64,000 nucleotides of DNA from positions 14,588,350-14,652,349 of the forward strand of contig CM040452.1 in NCBI GenBank assembly GCA_022749755.1. Direction: 5' to 3'. The DNA comes from Azadirachta indica. Its lineage: Eukaryota; Streptophyta; Magnoliopsida; Sapindales; Meliaceae. Made by a program: the position numbers and the translations under genes. Under the pieces are notes generated by a model. It worked only from the letters and a program-made list of their open reading frames with translations, ran no database searches and was not told where the DNA came from. Positions within the stretch are counted from its first letter, which is position 1; each line of letters starts with the position of its first letter. Shown piece after piece: positions 35,289-48,247 of this stretch.

Positions 35289-36404
35289 TTTATCATTTCT
35301 CTCGCTCTCTGTGTTTTCTAAGTGTAACTTTGTATAGTTTTATTAGTTGGGTTGGGCAGGTTAAATTTCCTAGCTATTTTAATTTTTTGCCTTCAATGGA
35401 AATCATTCTGTTGTGGATGGACTTGTGGTGTGTTCTCTTCAGCCTTCAAGATTGATGTAATTTTGTTGTATCAACTCTTACAGTATGTTATCTGAAAAAT
35501 TGTTTTCAATTGGCACTGCTGAAAACAGCGGAGCATAGTACTGTAAATTCAATGCCTTTATATGGAGGAGCCTTCGTTCCTTTGCTTTAAAAGAAGAACA
35601 AATACTTAATATCTGCAATAAATTCGTATAAATAGATGTGTAAAATCAAATTAATTGTGTAAAACACTTGGGAAGAACTTTTGTTCATCAGAAATCTGCA
35701 GAAAAATAATAGAAACCGAAGAGTCAAGACGTTGAAAATGCTTTCAAACTGACTCTTTCATAAATATGGATTCTGGAGCTTTTGATTTTGGTTCATCCAT
35801 CCCACTATGTGGCAAAATTACGAACTGAGTTCAGTTCCTTTGCTTTTGGCCTTCATTCAACAAAATAACAAATAAAATCTTTTTTTTTTTTGGTTTCTTT
35901 TGAATTTTTTGTGTGGTAAAATGAACGAAATAAAGGTAATGGTAATTCTTTTTTTCTCATCTAATATAGAAAAATAATGTAAATCCAACCGAGGCAACCT
36001 ATGACCTTTTTCTCAGTAATTTCATAGAAGAAAAACAATTTAAAATATTACTGATAAATTAATAAAAAAAACCTCTGTACAATGCAAACACAAACGCTCG
36101 TACAAACTGATATCATATTATTATATCATTATTATTTAGGCTACTTTTTTTAAAAGTAAAAAAAATATGATAACAATATAACATTACTATTTTAATTTAA
36201 ATAAATAAACTTATATCCAAATTTGTATCTTATTATTACCTTATAAAAATAAAATAAAATAATTAGGCATCAGCAACCTTGCATACATCTTACTCTAATG
36301 TCACCACATCACTCCTCACAACAATTATATAGAAAGTAAAGAAAATAATAACAATTTTTCGGTGAGTTTCCTTCGAATTTTAATCAAAGAAAATTTGACT
36401 GAAC

Positions 36405-36479
<75 letters not shown>

Positions 36480-36754
36480 CTAATATAATTAATTAATGCG
36501 AGTCACTCCATCTTTACCTTTACCTTTACCTTTACCCTTCTTATGACCTAACGTCTTCCTCTGTTCTTCCTCTTCTTCCATCTTTCCTTTACAAAACTTA
36601 AATTTTTCTTTGTTAAGTAAATAAACTATATTCTATAGTTTTCATCAATATCTAATTCTGTTTTAGCGAAACGTATTTTAGAGGAGAGGGAAAAAGAAAA
36701 AAGAAAAATTCTATCGTCTTTCCATCTTTTTAGTCTTTACCTCTCTCACTAAAA
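35289..36754. other. Intergenic region between PSAG and the ARID-HMG gene
   Basis: PSAG 3' UTR at the left; then AT-rich DNA without genes and a long (TAA)n tract (36405-36478). A CTTTAC-rich leader-like stretch (about 36508-36750) immediately precedes the next start codon. Confidence 0.55.
36405..36478 (+). repeat. (TAA)n microsatellite, about 25 units
   Basis: An uninterrupted 74-base AAT/TAA tract about 280 bases upstream of the ARID-HMG start codon. Highly likely to be length-polymorphic. Confidence 0.95.
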
Positions 36755-39700
36755 ATGTCCACCCACATAGTAAATGGACAAAAATCTTCAGTTGCTAACC
36801 ACAATGACTGCAACAACAAGACTTCCAGTTACTACCCTGCAGCTACCGCTAAGTACGAGGATGTTGCTCAAAGTTCTGATCTTTTCTGGGCTACTCTCAA
36901 AGCCTTTCACAAGTCTTTCGGTAACAAATTCAAGTATGCAACTTTTGCTTTTGTTTCTGTATTTCTTCTCAAAATTAGTGCCTTTTGTGTTTCTGGTGGT
37001 TTTATTCTGTTTCCTTCATCTGGGTTATTCTATTTCAAGCTTTTTTAGCTTCTGTTTTGTAATATGTATGTATGTATGTATGTATATATTTTTTGGTGTC
37101 CTGTGTAATTTATCTGCTCACAGATTATGTTTCCATTATAATTATGGATTTTTTTTTTTACGTTTATAGTGTAATTTGTTGAAATGGCCAAAAATTATAT
37201 TTATGTTATGCTCCTCTTGTCTGTTTGTATTGTAATTACGTTTGTAGTAGCCATGTGATTGCAGCCAAGAGTAATGGCGTCTTTTCATGGAGGAAGTGGT
37301 GGTGCTTCGTTAATTTAGTTATATCAGGTCATCATTAAGTTTCGTGCTTCCCATAGGTGTAACCAGTGAGGATTTGGATTTCTCCAAAAGTTTGTCTTAT
37401 GCCAATAACTCAGATCTCAATTCTTTGATTCCAAATTGCCAATCCCTTGACAATTTCATCGTGTTTAGTTGACAACTGGAAGAGAGTTAAATTCGTGGGA
37501 GACAGAAGGTACTCCCTGTCTGATGAGTTGTCATTTGATGATCGATGTGATACATTTGTGCTATGCAAATACATATTAAACCCCATGGTTGGTCTACTGG
37601 TGTAAAGGAAAAAAATAAAACAAAGTAATTTCTCTGTATTTAGTAAAACCTCATATAATGTGTTGTGGAGCAGAAAAATATGTTTACCATTCAACGTCAT
37701 TTTATTTGTTCCTTGCTTCTACTTTCTCTCCTTTTGTGGATTCTTTTGTTTTATTTTTTTTTTCCTTTTCTGGCTCTTGGCAATTTTGACCTCTCTGTTC
37801 ATTCATGAGTTTTTATTGATGGGCTGGTCCGTCTTTCTTGTCAACTGATAGAGCTGGCTTTCATCAAAACTAAGATAAGAAAGATAATTGTGATTTACGG
37901 TCTTTCATTTTTGTTTTTTCATTGTATAGGATTCCTACTGTTGGAGGAAGGGAACTAGATCTGCATCGCCTTTTTGTGGAGGTGACATCTCGTGGTGGCC
38001 TTGAAAAGGTACAAGTTGTTATGTACTTTTTTTTTAGACAAAGAGAATGCTGTTGGCAACATGAGACTCTTAACTCTGGAAAAATCTTGCCTACAAAAAA
38101 GGGTGTTGAACTCGTATTTCGTGGAGGGGAAATCAGGAATAAAGGATCATGTCCCAGCTGATTTTGGTGCTAGGATGACTTGGTTCCTTTATTTTTCTGT
38201 GACACGAGTTCTTCAGGTTATGTTCAATATAGCCATGATTTTTAAAATGACTGTGATCTAGGTAGGATTGGGGATATCCTGGGAATGTCTTCAATAGATA
38301 GTTTGCTATTTTTGCCTTGCAATCAATGGAGGGAATTTCTTTTCCTTCTGTTTTTAATTTTCTTGAAATGGCTACAGGTAATTCGAGATCGTAGGTGGAA
38401 GGAAGTGATTGTGGTCTTCAACTTTCCTACAACAATTACTAGTGCGTCGTTTGTATTACGGAAGTATTATCTCTCATTACTTTACCACTTTGAGCAGGTC
38501 TATTACTTCCGCAAACAAGCCCCTTCGTTCACAATGCCTGGTAACTTGGAAACAACACTTTTTGAATTTGTTGTTGCTTTCTGTTGTTTAGATTTTAAAA
38601 TATATTTTTGCTATTCTATTTCTACAGGTGATGTAAGCGGGAGCCTTGACAATGGATCAGCATCTCAAGAGGAAGTTTCCACTATGAACCAGTTAGGAGG
38701 GCAGGGTATGTTATATCGACACCATTTTTATATGATTTGCTCTTGTTTATTTTATATAGTATTAACACCTATTATGTGTTTACCTCTTTCTGCTTGAGAT
38801 CAATATTTTTTAATTGTTTACTTTTTATATTAGGATCATTAATTTTAGATGATTTGTTGGGCATGAAGCCTTTAACTTTATCAACTTGTTTCAGGAGTTT
38901 GAATATTATTATTTTCTTCAATTTCACTAGTGTTGCCTTCACAGAATTTCTCTTCAGCATAGAAGTTATTTTTCCCTAAGGTTGGATGTATGTAGCATGT
39001 GTGGCAGCTGTTACTCTCTTTGCTTACTTGCTGTGTCTTTGACTTGCAGGGAGTTTAAACTTGCAGATTGGCTGTTTAGTTACTGGAATTATTGATGGAA
39101 AATTTGATAACGGATATCTGGTTACTGTGAACTTGGGTTCTGACCAACTTAAAGGTGTCTTGTATCATATTCCTCATATGCATCATCTGTCACAGAGTTC
39201 TAATGACTCAGTTGCACCTACTCAGCTGCGTCGAAAGAGATCTCGGTTGGCTCTACGGGATCCCACTCGGCCTAAGTCAAACCGAAGTGGCTACAATTTT
39301 TTCTTCGCCGAGCACTATGCCCGACTAAAGCCACACTATTGTGGGCAAGAGAAAGACATCAGCAAGAAGATAGGGGTCCTTTGGAGCAATCTCACAGAAG
39401 CTGAAAAACAGGTATACAAACTTTTGATTCTTTTTTGATAATTTGTGATTATATTTCATAGGCTGATGTTAATTTCAAGTGTATTTCTTTAACACGTAGA
39501 TAGATTCTTCATGGTTGCATGCCATGCTCGGCTATAAATGGTTTTTCAAGAAAAACTTTCTAATGGATGCTGCATATTTGTTCAGAAAGTTTTCCTTGTT
39601 TCTAAGCTAGATTAAGATCTAATTGTTTAACTATTCTGCTATTTTGCATTTATGCTCAGCAATATGCTATTCATGGACAGTTATTCTATATCAATACTCC

Positions 39701-40160
39701 TATCCACGGGCAATTTCAATGACAGTAATTACATTTTTATTTGCTTGTATAATTTGTTGGTGGAATTCCTGAGAATCGAGATGATTTTAGCAAATGCATA
39801 CTGCAGCTTATCTACTCAACGTTGATTGTGATATATCATTTTCTTTGAATCCATATCTGGTGCATATCATTATAGTTATTCCTATAGTGAATATCAAATG
39901 CACACTTGACCTATGGTTCTATGCACTGCTGGGTTAGTGGCTTGTAATTAAATTTGTTTTGAATCAAGAGCTAAAAGATGCTAGCATGTAAAACTGTTTC
40001 AATTAGATACCAATCTTTGATATGGTGAAGATTTTATTTTGTGATTGGCTTTGCTGCTTCTATGATGCAGGTTTATCAGGAAAAAGGGTTGAAGGATAAG
40101 GAGAGATACAAGTCTGAGATGTTGGAATACAAATCCTCCTATGACTCAACAGTGCAGTAA
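36755..40160 (+). CDS. ARID-HMG box DNA-binding protein (HMGB9/10/11/15 family)
   Basis: Plant nuclear protein pairing an ARID DNA-binding domain with one HMG box, which prefers AT-rich and distorted DNA. Exons 36755-36933, 37930-38008, 38378-38540, 38628-38705, 39050-39411 and 40071-40160 join in phase to 316 residues. ARID spans about 35-130 (FWATLKAFHKSFG, IPTVGGRELDLHRLFVEVTS, GGLEKVIRDRRWKEV, FRKQAPSFTMPG). Residues 170-210 form a conserved linker (QIGCLVTGIIDGKFDNGYLV). The HMG box spans about 240-309 (RPKSNRSGYNFFFAEHYARL, ISKKIGVLWSNLTEAEKQVY, ERYKSEMLEYKS). A basic RRKRSRLA run at about 225-235 is a likely nuclear signal. Arabidopsis counterparts by order are near At1g55650 (HMGB11); AtHMGB15, of the same family, acts in pollen. 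The adjacent PSAG also matches that chromosome 1 segment. Confidence 0.93.
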
Positions 40161-40663
40161 GCGTCAATCAATCCAGTATGTTAGTTGTTAGGACACCATC
40201 ATCGTCGTTTAAGGTCATAGAATTTCTCTTTTTTGCTAGTAGTAGTGGTAGTTGTAACACCAAATGCTCCATTGCCCCTCAAAAGAAAAAAAAAAAAAAT
40301 GGGAGAGGTAAAATGGAGCAGCGCTGTAACATTTTTCTGTTGAATTCTATGTAATTCTCGTCTCCATTGCCAAAGAGGTGAAATGGATCGGCTCTGTAAT
40401 ATTTCTGTTGAATTACACGCAACTACTTCCCTCTCCCTAGCAGCAATTAGAATGAATAACTGGAAATGATCCATCCATTTTATTTTCGCTGAACTGGTGA
40501 AGTTATCATGTCATTTTCTTACAATATACTCAATACTTCGTTGCAATAAAGATGAGAATGTAATCATGGCATTTCATTGGCAATCCCTTCTGAAGAACTA
40601 CCACTACTAAATGCTACATTCAAAAGCTCAAAAAAAGGGGGTGGATCCTGGGGATTGGGGGAT
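40161..40663. other. ARID-HMG 3' UTR
   Basis: No coding signal. A short partial duplication is visible: GGTGAAATGG.CGGCTCTGTAA and AGGTAAAATGGAGCAGCGCTGTAA lie about 70 bases apart (40307 and 40377), each followed by TTTCTGTTGAATT. Confidence 0.45.
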
Positions 40664-40735
40664 TGAACCCGACGTGAATCGAACACGCAACCTTCTGATC
40701 TGGAGTCAGACGCGCTACCATTGCGCCACGGATCC
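40664..40735 (-). tRNA. tRNA-Trp (CCA)
   Basis: A complete nuclear plant tRNA on the minus strand: acceptor GGATCCG pairing with CGGGTTC plus discriminator A, A box TGGCGCAATGGTAGCGCG, anticodon loop CTCCAGA with CCA, and B box GTTCGATTC. No intron; the sequence is the standard plant cytosolic tRNA-Trp. A diverged copy of the same orientation lies 6.2 kb to the left, on the other side of PSAG and the ARID-HMG gene. Confidence 0.96.
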
Positions 40736-42650
40736 GGTTGGTGTTACCTTATGGTCAAGATTTATGTTACTCCAAAATAACAGTGTGACAACATAACCAC
40801 AAAATAAATAAAAGATTCTAGAATAGAAAGTTAGATCAAGATAGAATCACGTCTTTAAAAGATAAGCATTCTATTATTATGGGAAGCAAGATAATCTTGT
40901 CATTAAGAGGAAAGAAAAGAAAGAAGGGAAGATCCAGAGGATCTCCCAGCTGTGCCTGTACTTACCTTACTAGTCATACATGTACATAATTACGAACTTC
41001 CAAATTTCAAAACAATATTTCATTTTCTTGTTCCACGTTCCCATTTACTCCTAAAATTATTGTGCTCTATACAATAGCATGCCAAATCATTTCATTACCC
41101 TGATAAAAAGCCAAATTTCCAAGGCCAGTAATATTACCGCAACCTTCTTTCACAAATCACAACATCCCAAGTCTAAGTTTCTAGTAGTCAAAACCACAAT
41201 CTTGAGACTTGGAATGAGGTGCCCTATTCAATTTCATGCATACAATTCTTTCCATCCCCTTTCCCAAGTCAACAAAAATTATCAGAAACTCTTGAACTCT
41301 TGCCTTCAGAGCCAATTACAATTCCACCATTAACATATATCATCTTGACTCTCCCGTTTTCGTAAAGCTCTAGTGTTTGTCAATACCTTCAATTTTTCTT
41401 TTGTTATTGAGTAATTATAACATAAATGAAACTAAAAATAAAAAATAAAAACAAACTCAAGTATTGGCTTATAATATGAGTACTGAGTTGATCCATGTGA
41501 AATGTTTTGCGTATATATAAAAGTAATTATTTTCTTCTAGGTTAAATATAGCATCTGTTTCAACTTAATTAGCAGCTAATTAAGTAGGTATTTGCTTCTG
41601 TATTTATGCTTCCAATGTCCATGTATACTCTTAGAATTCCGGACCGATGTTATGATTTAGATTCAAAGAATTTGATTTTGGATAAATTCATTTTTTTAAC
41701 TAATTTATAAAAGTTTTCACTCTCTTTATAATTATCATTTGTCGTATTAGACAATTTATTTTGATAAGAAAATTTTAGGTAGGACAGTTTTAATAGGACC
41801 ATTCAATCAAATCACATCTTATAAAATAAATTTTTTCTCTCATTTTCTCTCTCTCATTGTCATAATTATATTTTTATTGATTGATTTTAAGTTAAATATA
41901 CATATGTGACAAGATTTAATTTTATATGACGGTTTCTAATCAAACTTTTTCATAATTCACCTACATGCATGATGTACCATTTTTGACCAGTCAAATAATT
42001 TTATTGGTAAATAATATTCATATATAAATAAACTAATGTTAAGTTATCAACCATCATTATCTATGGTTAAGATTAAATTTGTTATAAATCATATACTAAT
42101 TTATACCAACCACTAATAATATAAAAAAATGTTGTAAATTGTAATTTTTGTTGCTCAACATTATCATTATTAATTGGAAAAGGTTTAAGGATAGAAATGA
42201 CAGTGGATAACCACGAAATTAATTCAAATCCAAAACTCTACCTTCACAAGTTACCAAATATTCTGACCTTAATTCACAGTAGAATCCCAATCAAAGAAAT
42301 ATTTGCGAATAATAAATAAAAATAAATAAATATAATTAATTAATTACGGCAATAATACAAATTAGTTTAGGAAGGTAACAAAAGGTTTAAAATTAAATGC
42401 AAAGAATGCAAGGAGGGATTATCGGGAATCTTAATGACACATACACCAAAGAAGTCAAAAAGAAAGAGGAAAAAAAATATATTTAAGTTCAATTTTAAGT
42501 GTGATTTAATGGTATCATTAATTATGGAAATAAATAAATAAATATCCGAAATAGGGTTTGGCAAGTGAATTTTTGTGGGTTGTATTTATCAAATAATGAC
42601 GCGGAATGAGAGGCAAATAGGTTAAGAACGTGACATATACTGAATTCTCC
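40736..42650. other. Intergenic region upstream of the C2H2 gene
   Basis: AT-rich DNA without a recognisable gene. Confidence 0.55.
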
Positions 42651-42654
42651 CACT

Positions 42655-43181
42655 ACTTCTACTACTACTACTACTACTACTACTACTAATACTCCGGCTT
42701 TCTGTAGGAGTGACTTCTCATCTCATCTCATCTCATCCTCTTCTCTTCTCTATTCACACTGCTTCTTCATCTCTTCAGCTTCCTTCTCTTCTTCTTTTGT
42801 TTTGTTACTCGTTTTCCCAGCTGTGATTCTCGAAGTGGAGCTGGTTGGTTGGTAGAAACAATTGATCGAGAATCCTTTCCATGTTGGTACTCTTGATTTT
42901 AGGAGATAATATAGAGCAAAAAAAAATCAATTTTATTTTTATTTATTTTTTCTACTAGGTCGGTTGCTTCCTAATTTCTTCCTAGGCAAGGAATATAAAC
43001 GAGCTAAACCTAAAATTGTTCTGAGTATATCTACAGTCAGTGTGAGTAGTCTTTTGCTTCTCTCACTGCTAACCTTCTCCTTATTTACGTCAATATTATT
43101 CAATCTTGGGTCACTTTTCCTTCCCTGTCACTGTCACTTCAAAAAGTGAAGAAGACGCCTGTTGGTTCAAGAAAGATTTAG
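42655..43181 (+). promoter_or_regulatory. Leader region of the C2H2 gene with CTA repeat and upstream ATG
   Basis: A (CTA)n tract of about ten units (42655-42690) is followed by CATCT repeats and a long CT-rich leader. An upstream ATG at 42881 opens a short frame ending at TAG by 42958. A possible 70-base leader intron (donor GTACTC at 42887, acceptor TCTACTAG near 42958) would shorten it to 10 codons. Either way the main start is preceded by at least one upstream ORF. Confidence 0.45.
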
Positions 43182-44726
43182 ATGGCTCAAGCTCAAGAAC
43201 AAACTCACTTCCCGTCACTCGCTGCCGATAAAGTTGCGGCGGCTGCTTTCCAAGCTGCTTCTGAAGATCTAATCAAGGAGGAAAACCAACCAGTGTTTGA
43301 AGCTGACGATCTGGTAGATAGCGATACGCACGCTTCTTTATCATTGAAGCTTAAGATCCCCAGGCCTGATGTTATTGTTGAAGATCTGCAGCGTCATCCG
43401 TTAAGCGATGTGCTACGAACTTGCGACGAGTGCGGTAAGCAATTTATCTCTGGAAAAGCTTTAGGAGGACATAAGAGAGCATGTCTTCAAAAGAAGAATA
43501 TTCAAAAGCAAAAAGTCAAGAACGTAGTGTCTGTGAAATTGGATGGAGACCAGACGAGTGCTGGATTACATATGTGTTATGTTTGTCATCAAAATTTTAG
43601 ATCTTTGAAGTCTTTATATGGTCACATGAGAAAACATCCTGATAGAGAATGGAGAGGAATTCAACCTCCTCCGCAACATGAGAATCTGTGTATTTCTTCG
43701 ACTGTATCTGATTATGATGATCAGGATCACGGAGAGGATGTTTATCATAGAGATGATGAAGATCGTGGAGTCGACTATTGTTCAGATAATTCGGCTGTGG
43801 ACTTGGTTGACACATTAAAGGGCTGGTCGGTTAAAGCCAAGAGAGGTCAGAGATTGTCAGAAGTGGAAGCTATGCAACAAGCTGTGCATGATCTCATGTT
43901 GTTAGCTCAATTTAGGACTAAAGATCGCACAGTCACGTCGAAGAAGCGAGGATTTGATCAGGTTTCGTCGGTTGGTTCTGGTTATGGGTTGTTAAAGCTC
44001 AAGGAAAATAGGCCTGAAACTGAAGATATTGGAAAGAGGATTGAAGTGGAAGATGGTTTACATTATGAAGAAACGAAGAACATGACGTGTAATTCGGAGG
44101 ATACGTGGATTCTGAAGGATTACGAGGATGAAAGTGAGATGGAGATTATTGACGAGATGAAGCAGCAGAAGAAGAAGCGGAGGTTGAATGAATTGGATGA
44201 TTTGGATAGTGTTAAAGAGGAGCCAATAACAACGATTCAAACTTATTCTTGCCCTCTTTGCAATAAGACTTTCGATAAACATCAAGCTCTTGGAGGTCAC
44301 GTAGCTAGTCACAACAAGAACAAGAGTCTTATGAACACCGCGAAGGAATCATCAGCTGCATCCGCCTCCGCTTCTACCGCCGATGACAGAAACTCAAACT
44401 TAAACATCGATAGCAAAGCAACGGAGAAAGATAAACAACCAGAAGAAACTGGAGATTCATCAAGAGTAGCTGCTGCGGCTGCTGGAACCGATCACCAATG
44501 CAACATATGCAACAAGAGTTTCCCAACAGGTCAGGCGCTGGGTGGACACAAGAGATGCCATTGGACGGGGCCAGCCGAAGCATTTTCAAGCTCAAGCCAG
44601 GTTACGACATCAGCTGGTGAAGTAACTCAAACAGCTCCTAGGGTAGTTCTTGATTTCGATCTCAATGATAGACCGCCCGAGTATTATCAATTTCATGGAG
44701 TCGAAGCAACAGCAGCTGCTTCTTAA
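43182..44726 (+). CDS. C2H2 zinc finger protein with four fingers and DLN repression motif
   Basis: Intronless, 514 residues; a plant C1-class transcription factor, probably a repressor. Finger 1: 81-101 (CDECGKQFISGKALGGHKRAC, ends in Cys rather than His). Finger 2: 132-152 (CYVCHQNF, SLYGHMRKH; a diverged QALGGH). Finger 3: 357-377 and finger 4: 440-460, both with perfect QALGGH. A 200-residue acidic/basic linker separates fingers 2 and 3 and holds a bipartite basic patch (KQQKKKRR). The C-terminus has LDFDLND (490-496), an EAR motif of the DLNxxP type that recruits TOPLESS co-repressors. By order it matches At5g56200, whose target genes are not known to me. The leader carries upstream ATGs. 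Confidence 0.93.
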   Translation: MAQAQEQTHFPSLAADKVAAAAFQAASEDLIKEENQPVFEADDLVDSDTHASLSLKLKIPRPDVIVEDLQRHPLSDVLRTCDECGKQFISGKALGGHKRACLQKKNIQKQKVKNVVSVKLDGDQTSAGLHMCYVCHQNFRSLKSLYGHMRKHPDREWRGIQPPPQHENLCISSTVSDYDDQDHGEDVYHRDDEDRGVDYCSDNSAVDLVDTLKGWSVKAKRGQRLSEVEAMQQAVHDLMLLAQFRTKDRTVTSKKRGFDQVSSVGSGYGLLKLKENRPETEDIGKRIEVEDGLHYEETKNMTCNSEDTWILKDYEDESEMEIIDEMKQQKKKRRLNELDDLDSVKEEPITTIQTYSCPLCNKTFDKHQALGGHVASHNKNKSLMNTAKESSAASASASTADDRNSNLNIDSKATEKDKQPEETGDSSRVAAAAAGTDHQCNICNKSFPTGQALGGHKRCHWTGPAEAFSSSSQVTTSAGEVTQTAPRVVLDFDLNDRPPEYYQFHGVEATAAAS

Positions 44727-45641
44727 ATTTGATCAGTATTTGATGCTGATAGGGAGTGATCTGTAGGGGAGATTAGTAGATAAGATATATATAAAAATGA
44801 ATAGAAATATATATATATATATATATATATATCTTAAGTTTGTGAAATTGGAGATTAGTCTAAGTTCGAAGGTGATATTTTAGTACTTTTTAGTTGCTTA
44901 TTGAAGTAGTGAAAGAAAAGTTTGCGAAGGAAGGAACCCACTTGTTTCTTTCCTGAATTTCTCAAAACGTGGGGTCTCTAAAGTAGTTGTCTTTTTGTGT
45001 TAAAAATTTCTTTCATATGTAAAGCATGATGGTCCATTAAGTTAGGCTTTAATGTGAAGGAAAAAGGAAAAAGGTTCTGTGTTCAAGCTACTTTGTTGAT
45101 GTCAACAGAACCTGCGCTTACATTTGGTTATTTGCTGTTGATTATTTTGTCCTTTCAGTTTCTTCTACATTGGCATTCATTTTTCTTCACTATTTTTCTC
45201 GTCTCTGTCTTTACTTTTTGGTTAATTATACATAAGCATGTTTGTTGTTAACGACATTTCTCTTGTTGACTCTGGATTTCTGAGTACTGTTGCTCAGATA
45301 AAAATTGAATTTGACTATACCAGCGCTATAATTTCTAGAATTCAATCCATCTTTTACTGATGAGGATGCGAGAGGTCAAGTAACAGCTAGCACTGAACAG
45401 AGAGAACGAGAGCAGAATTCTTAATTCTAAATGATCAATGCCGTGAGAGAAAATATGCATCTTTATCTTGCTCGCATCATTAAGGATAAAAAATACAATC
45501 TTTTTAAAAAATTGGTACTTGTTGTAATATATCGTTCACATCAGAATGAGTTTTTGTTTGAAATTTGAGAGTTTGGTAACTTGTACACACTATTTATGGG
45601 TTATATAAACTTGAAAAAGTCTTAATTCTTGAACAAACACG

Positions 45642-45673
<32 letters not shown>

Positions 45674-48247
45674 TCTCGTACTCTTATATTATATGACCAT
45701 CAAGAAAATAATCCAATTAGCTAGAAGAAGAAGAAAGAAAAATATGGTTAAAATTAAAGTAGTTTCTTGTCAATTTTACAGCAGTTGCGTTATATAATAT
45801 ATATATACATATAATTGAAAACTGATTAATTAAAATTGCCACTTGTGAAGCTGTTTCGAAGCTTAGACCAAGTCAATTCGATCTGATCTGTAGAAAATCA
45901 GAACAATAAAACATGAATTGATGGTTCAAATCAAAATGAAAGAGTTCAATTTTGAGAATGAATATATATCTTGTTTTATGAGCAAAATTGAAAAGGGAAG
46001 AAATAGGTATATCTATATAGAGCGACCTTCACCTGTTTTATTGACAGGTTCTCGTGACCACGAATGCAACACCTTTCTTTCTTTTTTTATTTTTTCATAA
46101 AACATATAAAAAAAAAAATTATACGAATTAAACATTCTTGACTTTAACACCTTTCTCACGCCATGCTCTGTAATTTTCCAAATTGTACCAACTTATTCAT
46201 CTTTCTTTTTTACAGCCTTTTTATGGAGTCCTTGCTAACGTGTTAATAACCACACCAACAACGTTTCGTTTGCCATTAAGAATTGTTATAAGAACAAAAA
46301 TTTGACTGTATTGCATTAATTATCTATTAATTAATGCATAGAAAATTCACTATTTTTTGTCTTTTTAATATTTTTATATGAAATATATTGTGGCTTTTAG
46401 TTTTGAAATATTTGGCTTTTGTCTTTTATATGTCATATCATTTACATTGAAAAAAAATTATTCTTTATATGTTTCTAAAAAATTATAAAACATTACCCAT
46501 AAAAAAGAGTAAATAAATACAAAAAGGTTAATTATTATCTTTAAAATGATCATTAATAGGTAAAATATTTGTGATTATCAATACGAGCATGAAGCCAGAA
46601 TCATGGTGCATGCAACTGAAATTATGTTATAGATAACTTATAAACGAGGGTATTATCATAATCACCCGAGTATCATTGAAATAATAATTAAATTAATTTC
46701 ATTAATTAATTAATTAACTAATAGTTTTAGATTATATTGGCTAGTAATGGCTTATTCATACCATAATACTATATCTGCTGTGACAAAGACCAACTCATAA
46801 ACAAATATTCGTTTGTTTTCACACATTAATTTCGTGATCATGCTATATTTGTTTTATGTTTAATTGTATAATTAATGATGATTTTCTTAATAATTGAAAT
46901 GGGGCAACTTGGAAGATGAACATACGACTAGGTCTCATTTTCAGCCAGGGATTTGTTTCCAGAATAAGAATCAATGTGTAATTGATCATACATGTGAAAG
47001 CACTTTTCCTGTTGCATAAAATTTCAGGAAGTGCTTCTGCATCATTGGTGTAAAATATAACAGATGCCATATACAGCAGGCATTATTATGTTGCTGTTGC
47101 ACATGGTTCTAATTTTTCTCAACTATTTATGGCTACAACTACTGTTAAAAGAGGCACAAGCTATTAGCTGTCGCATGCTTCCCTTTTGAAAAAGTATGGG
47201 CTTGAAAAGGATCTGAACCTGAATACTTATTTTATTTTTTGCTCATAAATGAAAGTTTTAAAAGAGTTTCTGATATTGCTTGAATTTCTTCTTGTGTTAA
47301 AGAGGAATGCAATGATCCTCAATATTCTTCTTAATTAAGGGCTGAGGAAGCAGACAAAACCATAAGATGACAGTTAGGAAAAAGGCGAACGGGAAGTTGT
47401 CAGCCGTTAATTGGAGACTTTTTGGGGGTGTGATTTAACTTCGGGACGCCATCGACATCGCGCGTCTTGAAATAGAAGTCTGAAATGAATCAAGACTTTT
47501 GAATATAATGCAGTCTTAAATGAGGTTATGGATCCATTTTTCTCATTGAATGTGGAGAGAAAAAGGTGCATGACAACATGATGATGATATCAAGAAATTT
47601 GCTAAATGAACAGATTTAACGTAAGCTCCAGTAAGTGCTTGTGCATCATAAGCATCACTGTTAGTGTTAGCAATATACATACTCATGCACAAGCATGTAA
47701 ACGGAAACCAATACTCGCAAACCCTTTCGTATGTCTACAACAGCCAAAGCAAACAGAGAGTATGAAACAACCATGAGTATCTTGAGCCATTCATCAAAGT
47801 ACGTCATGTATATTTACCAATTAACGATTTCAAATACATGTGGAGTAGGTCACAGAGAAATCCCACTTCCTTGAAGATTAATCTTCAACTGACATCTACA
47901 ATAACCCTCACAAATTATGATCGTCCATTCGCAAGCAATTGTATCATCATTTGCTTGAATTTATTATCTGTGATTGGGAATGTTGGTCTCGAGACCGCTT
48001 CATTTACATTTGAGAATAAAAAGGTGACTTCTGACATGCTATACTATAAAACTAAGGAATTACCCAACCAAAACAACAAAAGTAATGAATTACAGATTGA
48101 ACTAACAATTAAACAAGAAAACATGGTCAAAAACTGCACCACCTCCCACTCAGCAGCCCCCTCAGAGGAAAAAAGGGTTCTATTTAACAACATCAAAATC
48201 TAATATTCAAATATCTTTACACCAAAAAAGGACCCATATATTAAAAC
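44727..48247. other. Convergent intergenic region between the C2H2 and WIP genes
   Basis: No protein gene found. Two TA tracts (44807-44832, 45641-45664) and long AT-rich stretches. The right-hand few hundred bases are the 3' UTR of the minus-strand WIP gene. The short open frames show no family resemblance. Confidence 0.55.

Noticed and set aside
40611..40796. Plus-strand open frame over the tRNA
   Set aside because: It is the complement of tRNA-Trp and its flank.
42964..43149. Hydrophobic 61-codon frame in the C2H2 leader
   Set aside because: It begins at TTG rather than ATG; leucine-rich only because the leader is CT-rich.
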